DNA from: Myxococcales bacterium
GTDB lineage: Bacteria > Myxococcota > Kuafuiibacteriia > Kuafuiibacteriales > Kuafuiibacteriaceae
DNA: 63,311 bases
Assembly: GCA_019634385.1 (NCBI GenBank)
Contig: JAHQVK010000239.1
Location: forward strand, 1-63,311
Direction: 5' to 3'
Part shown: positions 9,688 through 18,260 of the stretch, piece by piece
Layout of the letters: each line of letters begins with the position of its first letter
Numbering within the stretch: the stretch's first letter is position 1
The notes under the pieces: model-generated
Seen by the model: only the letters and a program-made list of their open reading frames with translations
What the model was told of the DNA's origin: nothing
Databases searched by the model: none
Translations under genes and position numbers: made by a program

Positions 9688-11034
9688 ATGCACCCTCATC
9701 AGCCTCGTCATAGGAGCTCTTCCCGCTCTCGTCCAGAGACTATCCCTGATCGTAAGTTGTCCGACACAGAGACTCTCGACCTTTCAGTCCTTAAGTACTC
9801 TGAAAAGAATCAGTCGCTTGGCCGTAAATTGGTCTCCACCTTGTATATGCTGATCCGAAATGTGAAAATCTATTCATCGGACAACGCCATCTTCTTAAAG
9901 CCGATCGAAACTTTTCGAGAGGCTATCAATCGGCTTATCGCTAGTGAAGGCGGACTGCAACTCCAAGCAATAGATACATCAGTATATATAAATGATCTCC
10001 GGATCCGATTCGATTTTTCCGCGCTGGAGTCAGTACAGTATCTAACGAAAGAGTTTGAAAGACTAGATTTGGGTGGTTTTACGGCGGTGCGGACCATTAC
10101 CTCTCAAGAGATAAGGGAGTTTCTAGATCGCTTTGGCGCTAATGAACTGTATGACGAGCAAGAAGAGGCGGAGGGCGTACCAGCCCTTAAGCTTGCGCGT
10201 TATGCGGAGGTAAAGAAACTTATTGATAAGTTGGAGTCAGAGCCAGACGTAGAGCAGAAAATTGATCGAAAAAAATATTTGCTGACAGTGTATGCTCGGA
10301 CCATATTTTTTATGCGAACATATATTGATCAACTAAAGAAGAGGCGTGAGCCTTTACCATTTGCGCGCGCTGCTCGTTTGGTTCAAGAACTGGTTGATCT
10401 ATGCTTTGGGGTCCGGACCCATTTTTTAGGGGTAACGACGCTGCGATCCGATAGTGAGTATTGGCCTTATCATGCGGTTAACACCGCCTTGTTGGCGGTC
10501 GTTTTCGGGCAGGAGCTTGGCCTGGACAAGCGTCAACTCCACGAGTTGGGCATGGTGGCGCTCTTTTTGAATGTCGGATTGGTGGACGTACCCGAAGCCG
10601 TTTTGGAAAGCCGGGGACTGCTGACGGAGATTGAGCGAGATCTAGTCGATCGACATCCGTTGCGGACAGTACGACGCATATTGGCCTCGCGAGGATTAGA
10701 TAAGACAAGTATGCTGCGGATGGTTGCAACATATGAAAGCCGGATAGATATGGCGATCCCTCGTCGAAGTGCTAGTGGCGCAGTAGAATTGGTTGTGCCG
10801 AAGACGAAAATCGGGGTTTTTGGACGAATTCTTGCTATCTGCGATACATACGATGCATTGACCTCCAAGCGTCCATTCCGAGATGCGTATGGGCCAGAAG
10901 TTGCGTTGGCTCTTATGGCACATGAGCTTCGATATCGATTCGATCCCGACCTGCTGCGGATATTTATGAAGGTGATGGCTATTCAGCCACTGAAAATCAT
11001 GGGTAACAGGGCAGCCACCATACGGATCGCCTGA
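9688..11034 (+). CDS. HD-GYP-like protein with degenerate active site
   Basis: 448 residues from the ATG at 9688, which has GGAGA 7 bp upstream; the frame is open to an ATG at 9628 with no such site. The N-terminal region resembles that of the upstream HEAT protein. The C-terminal half follows the HD-GYP fold: HAVNTALLAVVFGQELGL, then MVALFLNVGLVDVP where the metal-binding HD should be, ERDLVDRHP, then ATYESR in place of HHE, and GRILAICDTYDALTSKRPF, which is conserved. The loss of the HD pair and of the HHE motif predicts no cyclic-di-GMP phosphodiesterase activity. It may instead bind a nucleotide or act as a scaffold. Confidence 0.8.
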   Translation: MHPHQPRHRSSSRSRPETIPDRKLSDTETLDLSVLKYSEKNQSLGRKLVSTLYMLIRNVKIYSSDNAIFLKPIETFREAINRLIASEGGLQLQAIDTSVYINDLRIRFDFSALESVQYLTKEFERLDLGGFTAVRTITSQEIREFLDRFGANELYDEQEEAEGVPALKLARYAEVKKLIDKLESEPDVEQKIDRKKYLLTVYARTIFFMRTYIDQLKKRREPLPFARAARLVQELVDLCFGVRTHFLGVTTLRSDSEYWPYHAVNTALLAVVFGQELGLDKRQLHELGMVALFLNVGLVDVPEAVLESRGLLTEIERDLVDRHPLRTVRRILASRGLDKTSMLRMVATYESRIDMAIPRRSASGAVELVVPKTKIGVFGRILAICDTYDALTSKRPFRDAYGPEVALALMAHELRYRFDPDLLRIFMKVMAIQPLKIMGNRAATIRIA

Positions 11035-11168
11035 GTTCTTCGTAGTCGTCTGAGTTCTTCGGTTTGTTAGGCTCCAGGTAAACCATTGGTGTTCTGAACG
11101 TCGATCTTTTACATACTGTCCTAAGGATGGTTGCTTGACCCGCTCAATAGGATGCTAAGATACGTTCT

Positions 11169-11615
11169 GTGAATTGGCATGCAGCTGTGGTTCATTTCCC
11201 TATCGGTCTCGCTTTGATTTGGCCGCTGATTGACGGGATTGGGCTTATAACTCGTCAGCCGATGGTGTCCCGCACAGCGCTAGGGTTGATGCTGACTGCG
11301 ATGATCACCAGCTTGGTGGCAACAGCTACCGGTCAGATGGAGTTTGATCAGGCTGTGGCGGCTGGGTTTGAGGCGGAGCTTCTCAATCAACACGCGAGCT
11401 ATGGGTCGATGGTACCTTGGGTGCTTATGGCGGTGAGCGCGGTGCGTTTGTGGTTACCAGGGCAAATCGGCGGAATTGGGCCCTGGCTAGGCGTTTTGTT
11501 TGGCATGGTGAGTTGGTGGTTGATTGTCCACGTAGGACATACTGGCGGCGTATTGGTCTATGAGTGGGGCGTTGGGATTGCTGCACCGACATCTCACAAT
11601 CTTGGGCCGTCATAG
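11169..11615 (+). CDS. DUF2231-type inner-membrane protein
   Basis: 148 residues from a GTG at 11169. The opening WHAAVVHFPIGLAL is the hallmark of the DUF2231 family (small membrane proteins with conserved histidines). About four hydrophobic helices follow (8-27, 38-56, 80-98, 100-123). Histidines in NQHASYG and HVGHTGG recur at helix ends, as in other members. The family's biochemical role is not established; a redox or haem-related role has been suggested by others. It converges with the next minus-strand ORF, with a 6-bp overlap of stop codons. Family call good, function unknown. Confidence 0.8.
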   Translation: MNWHAAVVHFPIGLALIWPLIDGIGLITRQPMVSRTALGLMLTAMITSLVATATGQMEFDQAVAAGFEAELLNQHASYGSMVPWVLMAVSAVRLWLPGQIGGIGPWLGVLFGMVSWWLIVHVGHTGGVLVYEWGVGIAAPTSHNLGPS

Positions 11616-12080
11616 ATCGGGATTTGGTGTGTTCGAAGCTCTTTGTGAGGGATGTAAGAGGTGTTGGCGAGCTAGTGATATTCGTAGTGCTGTCAGATTG
11701 AAGACGGCAAGAATAATGCAGATTCCGTAGAAGACGGGTTGAGACACCGGGGTAGAGCCCAGACCAACGGAGCCATCTCGAGCGTAGATAAGGGTTCCGA
11801 GAACGCCGAGGCCACCGATCATGACCAGCCCTAATGCGGAACCCACCGTCCGATGGATGCGGCTTACTATCACAGTGACCACTACCGAGCTGAGCAAGAC
11901 GACTCGGAAGTTCTCAAGTAGGAAATCTAGCATCGGTGCTATCCGAGCACGTAAACCCGATGGTCGTCTACTGACCCCAGGTTGTGGAGATGTGGATTCA
12001 ATGGGTGCCCGGGGGATGTCGTTGGGGTAGGATGCAACTGGTGAAGAGTATTCGAAAGGAGTTAGGTCTTCCGCAGGCAC
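11610..12080 (-). CDS. Hypothetical membrane protein
   Basis: Up to 156 residues from a GTG at 12080, which would overlap the start of pyrF on the other strand. An in-frame ATG at residue 49 (base 11936) is a more economical start and leaves a divergent promoter region. The N-terminal 45 residues are Pro/Ser-rich. Three hydrophobic segments follow (about 59-73, 80-98, 113-133) with a basic tail. I do not recognise it. The helices argue for a real inner-membrane protein, and the antisense overlap argues for the shorter form. Confidence 0.55.
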   Translation of the reverse strand: MPAEDLTPFEYSSPVASYPNDIPRAPIESTSPQPGVSRRPSGLRARIAPMLDFLLENFRVVLLSSVVVTVIVSRIHRTVGSALGLVMIGGLGVLGTLIYARDGSVGLGSTPVSQPVFYGICIILAVFNLTALRISLARQHLLHPSQRASNTPNPDL

Positions 12081-12808
12081 CTCGAGATCGCCTCATTTTT
12101 GCCCTGGATGTGGACCACCTCGATGAGGCTGAGCGTTTGGTGAAAGAACTCAGCCCTCACGTGGGTATGTTCAAAGTTGGCTCTCGATTGTTCACGAGCG
12201 CGGGTTCTCTTGTGGTGGATTTGGTCCACGGGATGGGTTCAAGCGTTTTTCTAGATTTTAAGTTTCACGATATCCCCGAACAAATTGCGGGCGCGGCAAG
12301 GGAAATAGCTCGGCAACGAGCTCGGCTATTTACGGTCCACGCTTTGGGCGGGCCGAAGATGATCGAGGCCGTCACCCGCAGCTTACGTTCCATGACCCTC
12401 ATTCCGGGGGTGTCACCGCCGGTGTGTTGCGCAGTGACGATCCTGACCTCTCACTCCCAGGAAGAGCTTAAGCTCCTGGGTTTTAACGATTCGATCCTAA
12501 GTTACGCCCAGCGTTTAGCTAAGATGGCCGTCACGGCAGGGGCGGGGGGCGTGGTGTGCTCTGGTCACGAGCTTAGTAGTCTTCGATCCATTCTTCCTAC
12601 GAGCACTCTCTACGTGGTGCCTGGTATCAGAGGTCCCTCCGATGAGCATGCGGATCAGGTGAGAGTCATGACTGCAGGTAAAGCGGTTCAAGCTGGTGCT
12701 ACGTGGGTGGTTGTGGGGAGGCCGATTCGAGATGCTCGTGAACCAGCCAGCATTGCTCAGCAAATTGTGGAAGAAATCGCTGAGGCTGAGGCGAATGAGC
12801 AGACGTAG
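12032..12808 (+). CDS. pyrF: Orotidine 5'-phosphate decarboxylase
   Basis: 258 residues. It catalyses the last step of UMP synthesis, decarboxylating orotidine monophosphate. The catalytic Asp-x-Lys-x-x-Asp array is visible as LDFKFHDIP. The first substrate-binding strand is LIFALDVDHLDEA, and the phosphate-gripping C-terminal segment is VVVGRPIRDA. Length and motifs fit the bacterial PyrF subfamily of about 230-260 residues. The start is the ATG at 12032. The downstream rlmB start lies inside its 3' end (14-bp overlap), which implies translational coupling. No other pyrimidine genes are nearby. Confidence 0.95.
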   Translation: MQLVKSIRKELGLPQAPRDRLIFALDVDHLDEAERLVKELSPHVGMFKVGSRLFTSAGSLVVDLVHGMGSSVFLDFKFHDIPEQIAGAAREIARQRARLFTVHALGGPKMIEAVTRSLRSMTLIPGVSPPVCCAVTILTSHSQEELKLLGFNDSILSYAQRLAKMAVTAGAGGVVCSGHELSSLRSILPTSTLYVVPGIRGPSDEHADQVRVMTAGKAVQAGATWVVVGRPIRDAREPASIAQQIVEEIAEAEANEQT

Positions 12809-13652
12809 GTCATTTTCTGAGGCCGCACCCTCGGTGAAAAGAAAGCAGCTTCGAACGGCCCCAGAGGTCTCCTTCGACCCTGATGGAACGGATACTCCTC
12901 CTGATGGGACATCCCACGGTCACTGGTTGCACGGCGTGAGGCCCGTTCTCGAGGCCTTGGAGGAGGGCGCCCAGGTATCGAGAGTATGGTTGGCTCGTGA
13001 TGCGGGAGGAACAACGCAAAGGATTGAGCAATATGCGAGAAATGGGGGCATTCCGGTAAAGGTAGTGCCCAAAGAGGCGCTGGATCGAAAAGTAGGTCAA
13101 GGCGTGCGACACCAGGGGGTCGTGGCTGAGCGCACGGTGGCTTTTACGTTGATTGCGCTCGAAGAGCTGGTGGCTCGGGCCATCAAGCAGAAGCCCCCAC
13201 TGATCTTGTTACTGGATGGCATCATGGATCCGGGCAACCTTGGTGCGATTTTGCGGTCTGCTCATGTCATGGGAGCCTCTGGAGTGGTTTTGCCACAGGA
13301 TCGGATCGCACCGTTGGGCCCGGTGGCGATGAAGACCTCTGCAGGGACGGCTATCCATGTGCCCATAGCGAGGGTGGTTAATCTAAAATACGCCTTGGAG
13401 CCGCTGACTGAGGCTGGCTTTTGGACGGCAGCGGCGGTCATGGACGGTCAGCCGCTGTCTCAGTGTGACTTGGACCGGCCCATTGCGCTGGTGATTGGCA
13501 ACGAGGAGAAGGGCGTACGACCCAGTTTGGCACGCAAGTGCGATATTCGTCTGACTATCCCGATGCGGGCTCAAGCGGATAGCCTCAACGTGTCGGTAGC
13601 ATCTGGGATTCTGATTTATGAAATTCTCCGCCAGCGCAGGGAAACCAGTTGA
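12795..13652 (+). CDS. rlmB: 23S rRNA (guanosine-2'-O-)-methyltransferase RlmB / TrmH family
   Basis: 285 residues from the ATG at 12795, with GAGG just upstream, overlapping the end of pyrF. A basic leader of about 40 residues precedes an L30e-like substrate-binding domain (HWLHGVRPVLEALEEG). The SPOUT knotted methyltransferase domain follows with its three motifs: ILLLDGIMDPGNLGAILRSA, ALVIGNEEKGV and IPMRAQADSLNVSVASGI. RlmB methylates G2251 of the peptidyl-transferase loop. Related TrmH enzymes act on tRNA G18, and the L30e domain favours RlmB. A tRNA cluster begins 50 bp downstream. Confidence 0.9.
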   Translation: MSRRRSFSEAAPSVKRKQLRTAPEVSFDPDGTDTPPDGTSHGHWLHGVRPVLEALEEGAQVSRVWLARDAGGTTQRIEQYARNGGIPVKVVPKEALDRKVGQGVRHQGVVAERTVAFTLIALEELVARAIKQKPPLILLLDGIMDPGNLGAILRSAHVMGASGVVLPQDRIAPLGPVAMKTSAGTAIHVPIARVVNLKYALEPLTEAGFWTAAAVMDGQPLSQCDLDRPIALVIGNEEKGVRPSLARKCDIRLTIPMRAQADSLNVSVASGILIYEILRQRRETS

Positions 13653-13701
13653 CAGTACGACCGACCGCACCTAGAAACCGCATCCCGCCGACGGGAAGCG
13701 C

Positions 13702-13774
13702 GCTGGTGTAGCTCAATTGGTAGAGCGTCTGCTTTGTAAGCAGGTGGTTGTTGGTTCAAGTCCGATCGCCAGCT
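13702..13774 (+). tRNA. tRNA-Thr (anticodon UGU)
   Basis: A complete cloverleaf of 73 nt. The acceptor GCTGGTG pairs with CGCCAGC, the D-arm is GCTC...GAGC, and the anticodon loop TTTGTAA gives UGU. The T-arm contains GGTTCAAGTCC. No CCA is encoded. It is the first of five clustered tRNA genes upstream of secE, an order common in front of the secE-nusG-rpl-rpo cluster. Confidence 0.96.
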
Positions 13775-13845
13775 TCTCTTCTTGCCTTGGGCAGGCTGAT
13801 GGGTAATGTGCTGGCGCGCAGTTATACGGCAATAGATTACATAAC

Positions 13846-13928
13846 GGAGGGATGCCCGAGTGGCCAAAGGGATCAGGCTGTAAACCTGACGGCGTACGTC
13901 TTCGAAGGTTCGAATCCTTCTCCCTCCA
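13846..13928 (+). tRNA. tRNA-Tyr (anticodon GUA)
   Basis: A class II tRNA of 83 nt. The acceptor GGAGGGA pairs with TCCCTCC and the anticodon loop CTGTAAA gives GUA. A long variable arm follows (CGGCGTACGTCTTCG region), as expected for bacterial tRNA-Tyr. The discriminator is A and no CCA is encoded. Confidence 0.96.
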
Positions 13929-14002
13929 CTTGCCTAATGTGATAATTGTATTGCACTAGGTTGTGCCTTGAAAATCAGAACGGCGATTGGTTCGCCGAGG
14001 CT

Positions 14003-14075
14003 GCGGGTGTAGCTCAGTTGGTAGAGCGTCAGCCTTCCAAGCTGAATGTCGCGAGTTCGAATCTCGTCGCCCGCT
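14003..14075 (+). tRNA. tRNA-Gly (anticodon UCC)
   Basis: A 73-nt cloverleaf. The acceptor GCGGGTG pairs with CGCCCGC, the anticodon loop CTTCCAA gives UCC, and the T-loop is GTTCGAATC. It lies only 3 bp before the next tRNA, so the two are surely co-transcribed. Confidence 0.96.
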
Positions 14076-14078
14076 TAC

Positions 14079-14151
<73 letters not shown>

Positions 14152-14168
14152 AGGCGTAACTCTATGTT

Positions 14169-14242
14169 AGGGTAGTAGCTCCAATTGGTAGAGCAGCGGT
14201 TTCCAAAACCGCCTGTTGGGGGTTCGAGTCCCTCCTACCCTG
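14169..14242 (+). tRNA. tRNA-Trp (anticodon CCA)
   Basis: A 74-nt cloverleaf. The acceptor AGGGTAG pairs with CTACCCT, the anticodon loop TTCCAAA gives CCA, the T-loop is GTTCGAGTC and the discriminator is G. tRNA-Trp directly before secE is a widespread bacterial arrangement. Confidence 0.96.
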
Positions 14243-14299
14243 AACTGAGCCGTAGGCAGCTATATCTACGTTCTGGCTGCGTGAGCCTCGGAGGCGGTG

Positions 14300-14689
14300 A
14301 TGAATAGCATTCGGCGATATATTATCTTTAGTTTTCTAGGCTTTGCGTTTCTCCTGTGGGTGACGCTTGCCAAGCTTTTAAGCTCGGTAGCCTACCTGTC
14401 TGACTTTCCTGATCCGGCGCTTATCGGTACGCAGTTTACCGCCACAACCCTCATTGGTTTTGTGGCTGCTGTGCTCGCTACCATGTATGCGTACGGCCGG
14501 TCTGATATTCAGCAATTTTCCCACGACGTGATTGAAGAACTCATGAAAGTGGCTTGGCCGGACTGGCGGACCACTCGCTCCGCTACAGTTGTTGTGATTA
14601 TCACGACGTTCGTAGTGGCCATTCTGCTTGGATTCTTTGATCTTGCTTGGGCAGAATTTACCGGTATTATCTACGCGCCGCGCGGATAA
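14300..14689 (+). CDS. secE: Preprotein translocase subunit SecE
   Basis: 129 residues from the ATG at 14300; the overlapping GTG at 14297 is too close to the GGAGG at 14290-14294. SecE clamps SecY in the inner-membrane translocon. There are three hydrophobic segments (about 10-30, 45-65, 95-118). The conserved amphipathic region ELMKVAWPDWRTTRSATVVV precedes the last helix, matching the essential SecE core. The extra N-terminal helices are like the three-TM form of E. coli. Position before nusG supports the call. Confidence 0.95.
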   Translation: MNSIRRYIIFSFLGFAFLLWVTLAKLLSSVAYLSDFPDPALIGTQFTATTLIGFVAAVLATMYAYGRSDIQQFSHDVIEELMKVAWPDWRTTRSATVVVIITTFVVAILLGFFDLAWAEFTGIIYAPRG

Positions 14690-14820
14690 CTCGTGCGTTG
14701 AGAAGTGGCGGCACCGTCTTTCCGCATCCTAAGCATCGTTTGCTTCCCGTTCCTTGCAACCTGCGCTAGTCCTCCGCGCTAGATTTCAATGCTGGCATAG
14801 CGTTGAGTCGGAGACCGAAC

Positions 14821-15669
14821 GTGCCTGTGGAAGAGCAACAGCTATATTTCTCCGCTTGTGAACCTGGTGATGACGAGCGTGTCGTACTTTTGAGCGCGGC
14901 ATCAACCGCTGATGATGACGAGGTTTCTTCTCCTCAAGAGGATGAAGAAGAAACCTCGGACCACCTCGATGACAATGACGCGGACCCCGATCAAGAAGAC
15001 ATTCCGGAAGAAGAGGGCGCTGAAGGGGAGGTAGATGCCAAGGAAGGGGCAGAGGATGCGCCGGAGGGAGAGGATGATTCTTCGGGAGAGGCAGCGAATG
15101 TCACAGACCCGGTAGAACCTGAGAATCCAAACTTCAAATGGTATGCGGTGCATACCTATTCAAATTTTGAAGAGAAGGCGAAGAACAGTCTCCTTGAGAA
15201 AGCTAAATTGGACGGTATGGACCATTTCTTTGGGGAAATTCTGGTACCGATTGAAGAGATTACCGAGTTGGTCGGAGGAAAGAGGCGCACGACCAGAAAG
15301 CGCTATTTCCCTGGGTACATGTTCGTCCAGATGGAGCTGAACGATAATACCTGGCACCTGGTGAATGATACGCCAAAAGTCACTGGTTTCGTGGGAGATA
15401 ACCGGAAACCCACCCCTCTCCGTAAACGGGAAGTCGCCAAGCTCACTCAACAGGTTACCGAAGCGGCTACCGTCGAAAAGAAGCCTCGGGTGGTCTACGT
15501 CGATGGCGAAACGGTGAAGGTGGCAGAAGGTCACTCTTTTGCCGGATTTAGTGGCGTCATCGAAGAAGTGAAAGAAGAGCAACAGAAGCTGCGGGTTTTG
15601 GTGTCAATCTTCGGGAGACCCACGCCGATCGAACTGAACTTTGACCAAGTTGAGAAGATTCTTAAGTAG
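14821..15669 (+). CDS. nusG: Transcription antitermination factor NusG with acidic N-terminal extension
   Basis: 282 residues from a GTG at 14821 with GGAGA 6 bp upstream; the frame opens at a TTG at 14803 with no ribosome site. The NGN domain begins near residue 105 ([19 protein letters not shown]), contains [13 protein letters not shown] and is followed by the KOW domain ([17 protein letters not shown]). About 100 residues precede it, very rich in Asp and Glu and probably disordered. E. coli NusG is 181 residues with no such tail. NusG bridges RNA polymerase to Rho or the ribosome. The acidic tail could modulate these contacts, which is inference. Confidence 0.95.
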   Translation: MPVEEQQLYFSACEPGDDERVVLLSAASTADDDEVSSPQEDEEETSDHLDDNDADPDQEDIPEEEGAEGEVDAKEGAEDAPEGEDDSSGEAANVTDPVEPENPNFKWYAVHTYSNFEEKAKNSLLEKAKLDGMDHFFGEILVPIEEITELVGGKRRTTRKRYFPGYMFVQMELNDNTWHLVNDTPKVTGFVGDNRKPTPLRKREVAKLTQQVTEAATVEKKPRVVYVDGETVKVAEGHSFAGFSGVIEEVKEEQQKLRVLVSIFGRPTPIELNFDQVEKILK

Positions 15670-15732
15670 ACCTATTGGTGCTTTTTCTGTAAGGACCCCA
15701 ACCCCGGCGCCGGGCGCCAACGGAGATCAAAC

Positions 15733-16182
15733 ATGGCAAAGAAGATGATGGCAAAGATCAAGTTGCAGGTGCCCGCGGGTAAGGCCAACCCCGCGCCTCC
15801 GGTAGGCCCCTCACTTGGTCAGCACGGCGTCAACATTATGGAATTCTGCAAGCAGTTCAATGCTCGCACCCAAGAGCAGGCAAAAGAAAGTTTGCTGATC
15901 CCTGTTGAAATTACGGTGTACCAAGACCGTAGTTTCTCCTTTATCACCAAGTCTCCTCCTGCCTCCGTTTTGATCAAAAAGGCAGTGGGGCTTCATTTGA
16001 ATAAGAAGCCCTCATCGGGTTCAAAGGAACCTGGCAAGGTTAAAGTAGGAAAGATTACCTGGCAGCAGTGCAAGGACATTGCGCAGGTTAAACTCGACGA
16101 TATGAATGCGGATAACGTGGACCATGCGATGCATACGATCGCGGGTACAGCCCGGTCTATGGGTATCGACGTCGTCGACTGA
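15733..16182 (+). CDS. rplK: 50S ribosomal protein L11
   Basis: 149 residues. It binds the GTPase-associated centre of 23S rRNA. The N-terminal domain carries [20 protein letters not shown] and the RNA-binding C-terminal domain ends [12 protein letters not shown], both standard. The start is the ATG at 15733. The 63-bp gap after nusG contains a short GC-rich palindrome (ggcgc-cggg-cgcc). It is followed by rplA after a 57-bp spacer, the usual L11 operon order. Confidence 0.97.
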   Translation: MAKKMMAKIKLQVPAGKANPAPPVGPSLGQHGVNIMEFCKQFNARTQEQAKESLLIPVEITVYQDRSFSFITKSPPASVLIKKAVGLHLNKKPSSGSKEPGKVKVGKITWQQCKDIAQVKLDDMNADNVDHAMHTIAGTARSMGIDVVD

Positions 16183-16239
16183 GACTGAACTGGTGAGTAG
16201 GAGACGTCGTTGGGATGTCGTTAGGACTACGAGGAACTT

Positions 16240-16932
16240 ATGAAAAAGTTTGGAAAGAAGTATCGCGCGGTTGCCGAGCATATCGAGCCGAAGAAGCGAT
16301 ACGGTGTCAGAGAAGCCTGTGAAGTGGTTAAGAAGACCGCCCGAGCGAAGTTCGACGAGACCGTTGATGTGGCGGTGAAGCTGGGTGTTGATCCTCGCCA
16401 TGCGGACCAGATGATTCGTGGAGCGGTTGTTTTGCCCGCAGGTACCGGCAAGATCAAACGGGTCGCTGTGTTCTGCCGAGGCGAAAAGCAGCAGGACGCT
16501 CGAGAGGCGGGCGCGGATATTGTGGGCGCTGAGGATCTGGTTGAGCAGGTCCAGGGGGGCTTCTTAGATTTTGATGTTGTGGTTGCTTCGCCGGACATGA
16601 TGGCGCTAGTGGGCCGTTTGGGTCGAGTCCTTGGGCCGCGAGGCCTGATGCCGAATCCCAAGACTGGAACGGTTACCCCCGATGTTGCCAAAGCGGTAGC
16701 GGAGGCCAAAGGGGGGAAAATCGGGTATCGGACGGAACGTACCGGTATTGTCCATGCTCCCATCGGAAAAGTTTCTTTTACGGTAGACGATCTGGAAAGC
16801 AACCTCGGCACGATTCTTGAGGCTTTGCTCCGGGCCAAGCCCGCCACCGCAAAGGGTACTTATATGCAGTCGATCACTATCAGCACAACCATGGGTCCTG
16901 GCGTTCGTATCGAACCAGGAAGTGTGGGCTGA
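16240..16932 (+). CDS. rplA: 50S ribosomal protein L1
   Basis: 230 residues, normal for the family. L1 forms the mobile stalk near the E site and represses its own operon in many bacteria. Diagnostic segments are [40 protein letters not shown] and [18 protein letters not shown]. It sits between rplK and rplJ on the same strand. The start is the ATG at 16240 after AGGA. Confidence 0.97.
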   Translation: MKKFGKKYRAVAEHIEPKKRYGVREACEVVKKTARAKFDETVDVAVKLGVDPRHADQMIRGAVVLPAGTGKIKRVAVFCRGEKQQDAREAGADIVGAEDLVEQVQGGFLDFDVVVASPDMMALVGRLGRVLGPRGLMPNPKTGTVTPDVAKAVAEAKGGKIGYRTERTGIVHAPIGKVSFTVDDLESNLGTILEALLRAKPATAKGTYMQSITISTTMGPGVRIEPGSVG

Positions 16933-17108
16933 TAGATTACGAAGAGGGTATTGAGCTCCTCCAGATTGGGGTTCATGCCGACCTATCCAAGACAGCGGGT
17001 GATGCACGGTTGGCGTCTTAATTTCCCGCCGAGATGGGGACCGTCTCCGAACCCGTCGGATTCGGCCTCTTGGAAGGTCTGAATGAAGCGGGAAAGGAGG
17101 TGTGTCCT
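16933..17108 (+). promoter_or_regulatory. rplJL leader region
   Basis: A 176-bp gap between rplA and the rplJ start. In many bacteria this gap carries the mRNA structure bound by the L10-L12 complex for autoregulation. Here I see several pairing segments (cccgccgagatgggg; accgtctccgaacccgtcgga) and a strong AAAGGAGG just before the rplJ ATG. No definite kink-turn could be assigned by eye. The assignment rests mainly on position. Confidence 0.35.
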
Positions 17109-17642
17109 ATGGGCATGAGCCGACAGGCCAAAGAAGAAGCCGTCACCATCCTCGCCGATCGCCTAGATCGAGCAAAAGGTGGTTTTGTGGCGAGCTTTGT
17201 CGGTCTTAACGTGGCTTCGGTTGATGAGATTCGATCGGAACTACGTAAAGCTGATGTTGAGTACAAGGTCGTCAAGAACACCCTCATGAAGCGAGCGTTG
17301 ACTGGGCGAGCGATCGAAGGCCTCGGGCCAGCTTTCGTTGGGCCAACAGCCATCGCTTTCACGTACTCCGACGAAGTTGGGAAGCTGGGCAAAGCTTTCA
17401 AAGAACTCGTTAAGAAGTACGAGAAATTGGAAGTCAAAGCCGCGTTTATCGAGGACGAGATCCTTGCTGGTGACGTGGTCGAGACCATGGCTTCGCTGCC
17501 AACCTTGGACGAAGCCCGCGCCCAATTGCTTGGGGTGATCAACGCGCCAGCAGCCAAGCTGCTTGCGCAGATCAACGCGCCGGCCTCGAACCTCGTGGGG
17601 GTTATCAAGGCCAAGGAAGAGAAGGACAAGGAAGTGGCCTGA
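17109..17642 (+). CDS. rplJ: 50S ribosomal protein L10
   Basis: 177 residues from the ATG at 17109. The frame extends upstream to 17034, but AAAGGAGG at 17093-17100 lies at the right distance only from 17109 (or from the ATG at 17115). L10 anchors the L7/L12 stalk on the ribosome. Conserved parts are GGFVASFVGLNVASVDEIR, YKVVKNTLMKRAL and FVGPTAIAF. The C-terminal helix, rich in Ala/Leu/Asn, is the L12 dimer-binding helix. rplL follows after 188 bp. Confidence 0.95.
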   Translation: MGMSRQAKEEAVTILADRLDRAKGGFVASFVGLNVASVDEIRSELRKADVEYKVVKNTLMKRALTGRAIEGLGPAFVGPTAIAFTYSDEVGKLGKAFKELVKKYEKLEVKAAFIEDEILAGDVVETMASLPTLDEARAQLLGVINAPAAKLLAQINAPASNLVGVIKAKEEKDKEVA

Positions 17643-17830
17643 GTCCGCAGTCTTCCTGCGTTGGTTTGACCCTTTGAATAGGGGTCCACGAGTCAGTGAG
17701 CCTCGGGGAGGGGTACTCTTTGGAGCAACATTGGATGGCTCCTTAGGCCTGCAACTCCCAAATGAGTCTCGCGGGTGACGATACTGAACAAACGCCGTGT
17801 ATGCGGCGAGAATATAGGAGCTTAGTAGCA

Positions 17831-18211
17831 ATGGCTGATCTGGAAAAGTTGATCGATGATCTCTCCGCACTCACCGTGGTGGAGGCTGCGGACCTGGTAA
17901 AGAAACTGGAAGATAAATGGGACGTCAAAGCCGCTTCTGGTGGGGGCATGATGATGATGGCCCCCGGAGGCGGTGGCGGCGCGGAAGCGGCCGTGGAGCA
18001 AACGGAATTTGATGTGATCCTCAAGGCTGCTGGCGGCGAGAAGATCAAAGTCATCAAGGAAGTCCGGGGTATCACTGGCCTCGGTCTTAAAGAAGCTAAA
18101 GCCTTGGTGGACGGCGCTCCTAAACCTCTCAAGGAAGGGGTGGAGAAGGCAGAAGCTGATAGCATCAAAGAAGCCCTCGAGAAGGTGGGCGCTGAGGTTG
18201 AGATCAAATAG
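17831..18211 (+). CDS. rplL: 50S ribosomal protein L7/L12
   Basis: 126 residues from the ATG at 17831 with TAGGAG 10 bp upstream. The frame is open earlier, but family homology starts here ([20 protein letters not shown]). The hinge is unusually Gly/Met-rich ([14 protein letters not shown]). The C-terminal domain ([20 protein letters not shown], then [20 protein letters not shown]) recruits translation GTPases. It forms the multi-copy ribosomal stalk with L10. Confidence 0.96.
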   Translation: MADLEKLIDDLSALTVVEAADLVKKLEDKWDVKAASGGGMMMMAPGGGGGAEAAVEQTEFDVILKAAGGEKIKVIKEVRGITGLGLKEAKALVDGAPKPLKEGVEKAEADSIKEALEKVGAEVEIK

Positions 18212-18221
18212 CTTCACTCTG

Positions 18222-18260
18222 AGGCTCGGCATTCGGTGAGGGATGCCGAGCCTTTCTGAT
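18222..18260 (+). terminator. Attenuator/terminator hairpin between rplL and rpoB
   Basis: A perfect 11-bp stem (aggctcggcat / atgccgagcct) with a 10-nt loop starts 11 bp after the rplL stop and is followed by a short T-rich run (ttctgat). Partial terminators here set the ribosomal protein to RNA polymerase ratio in E. coli, so an attenuator role is likely. The rest of the 360-bp gap to rpoB (18261-18571) shows no other clear element; the RpoB frame is open through it, but without family similarity. Confidence 0.7.

Noticed and set aside
10460..11034. Active cyclic-di-GMP phosphodiesterase
   Set aside because: The HD pair and HHE metal ligands are missing, so the activity should not be claimed.
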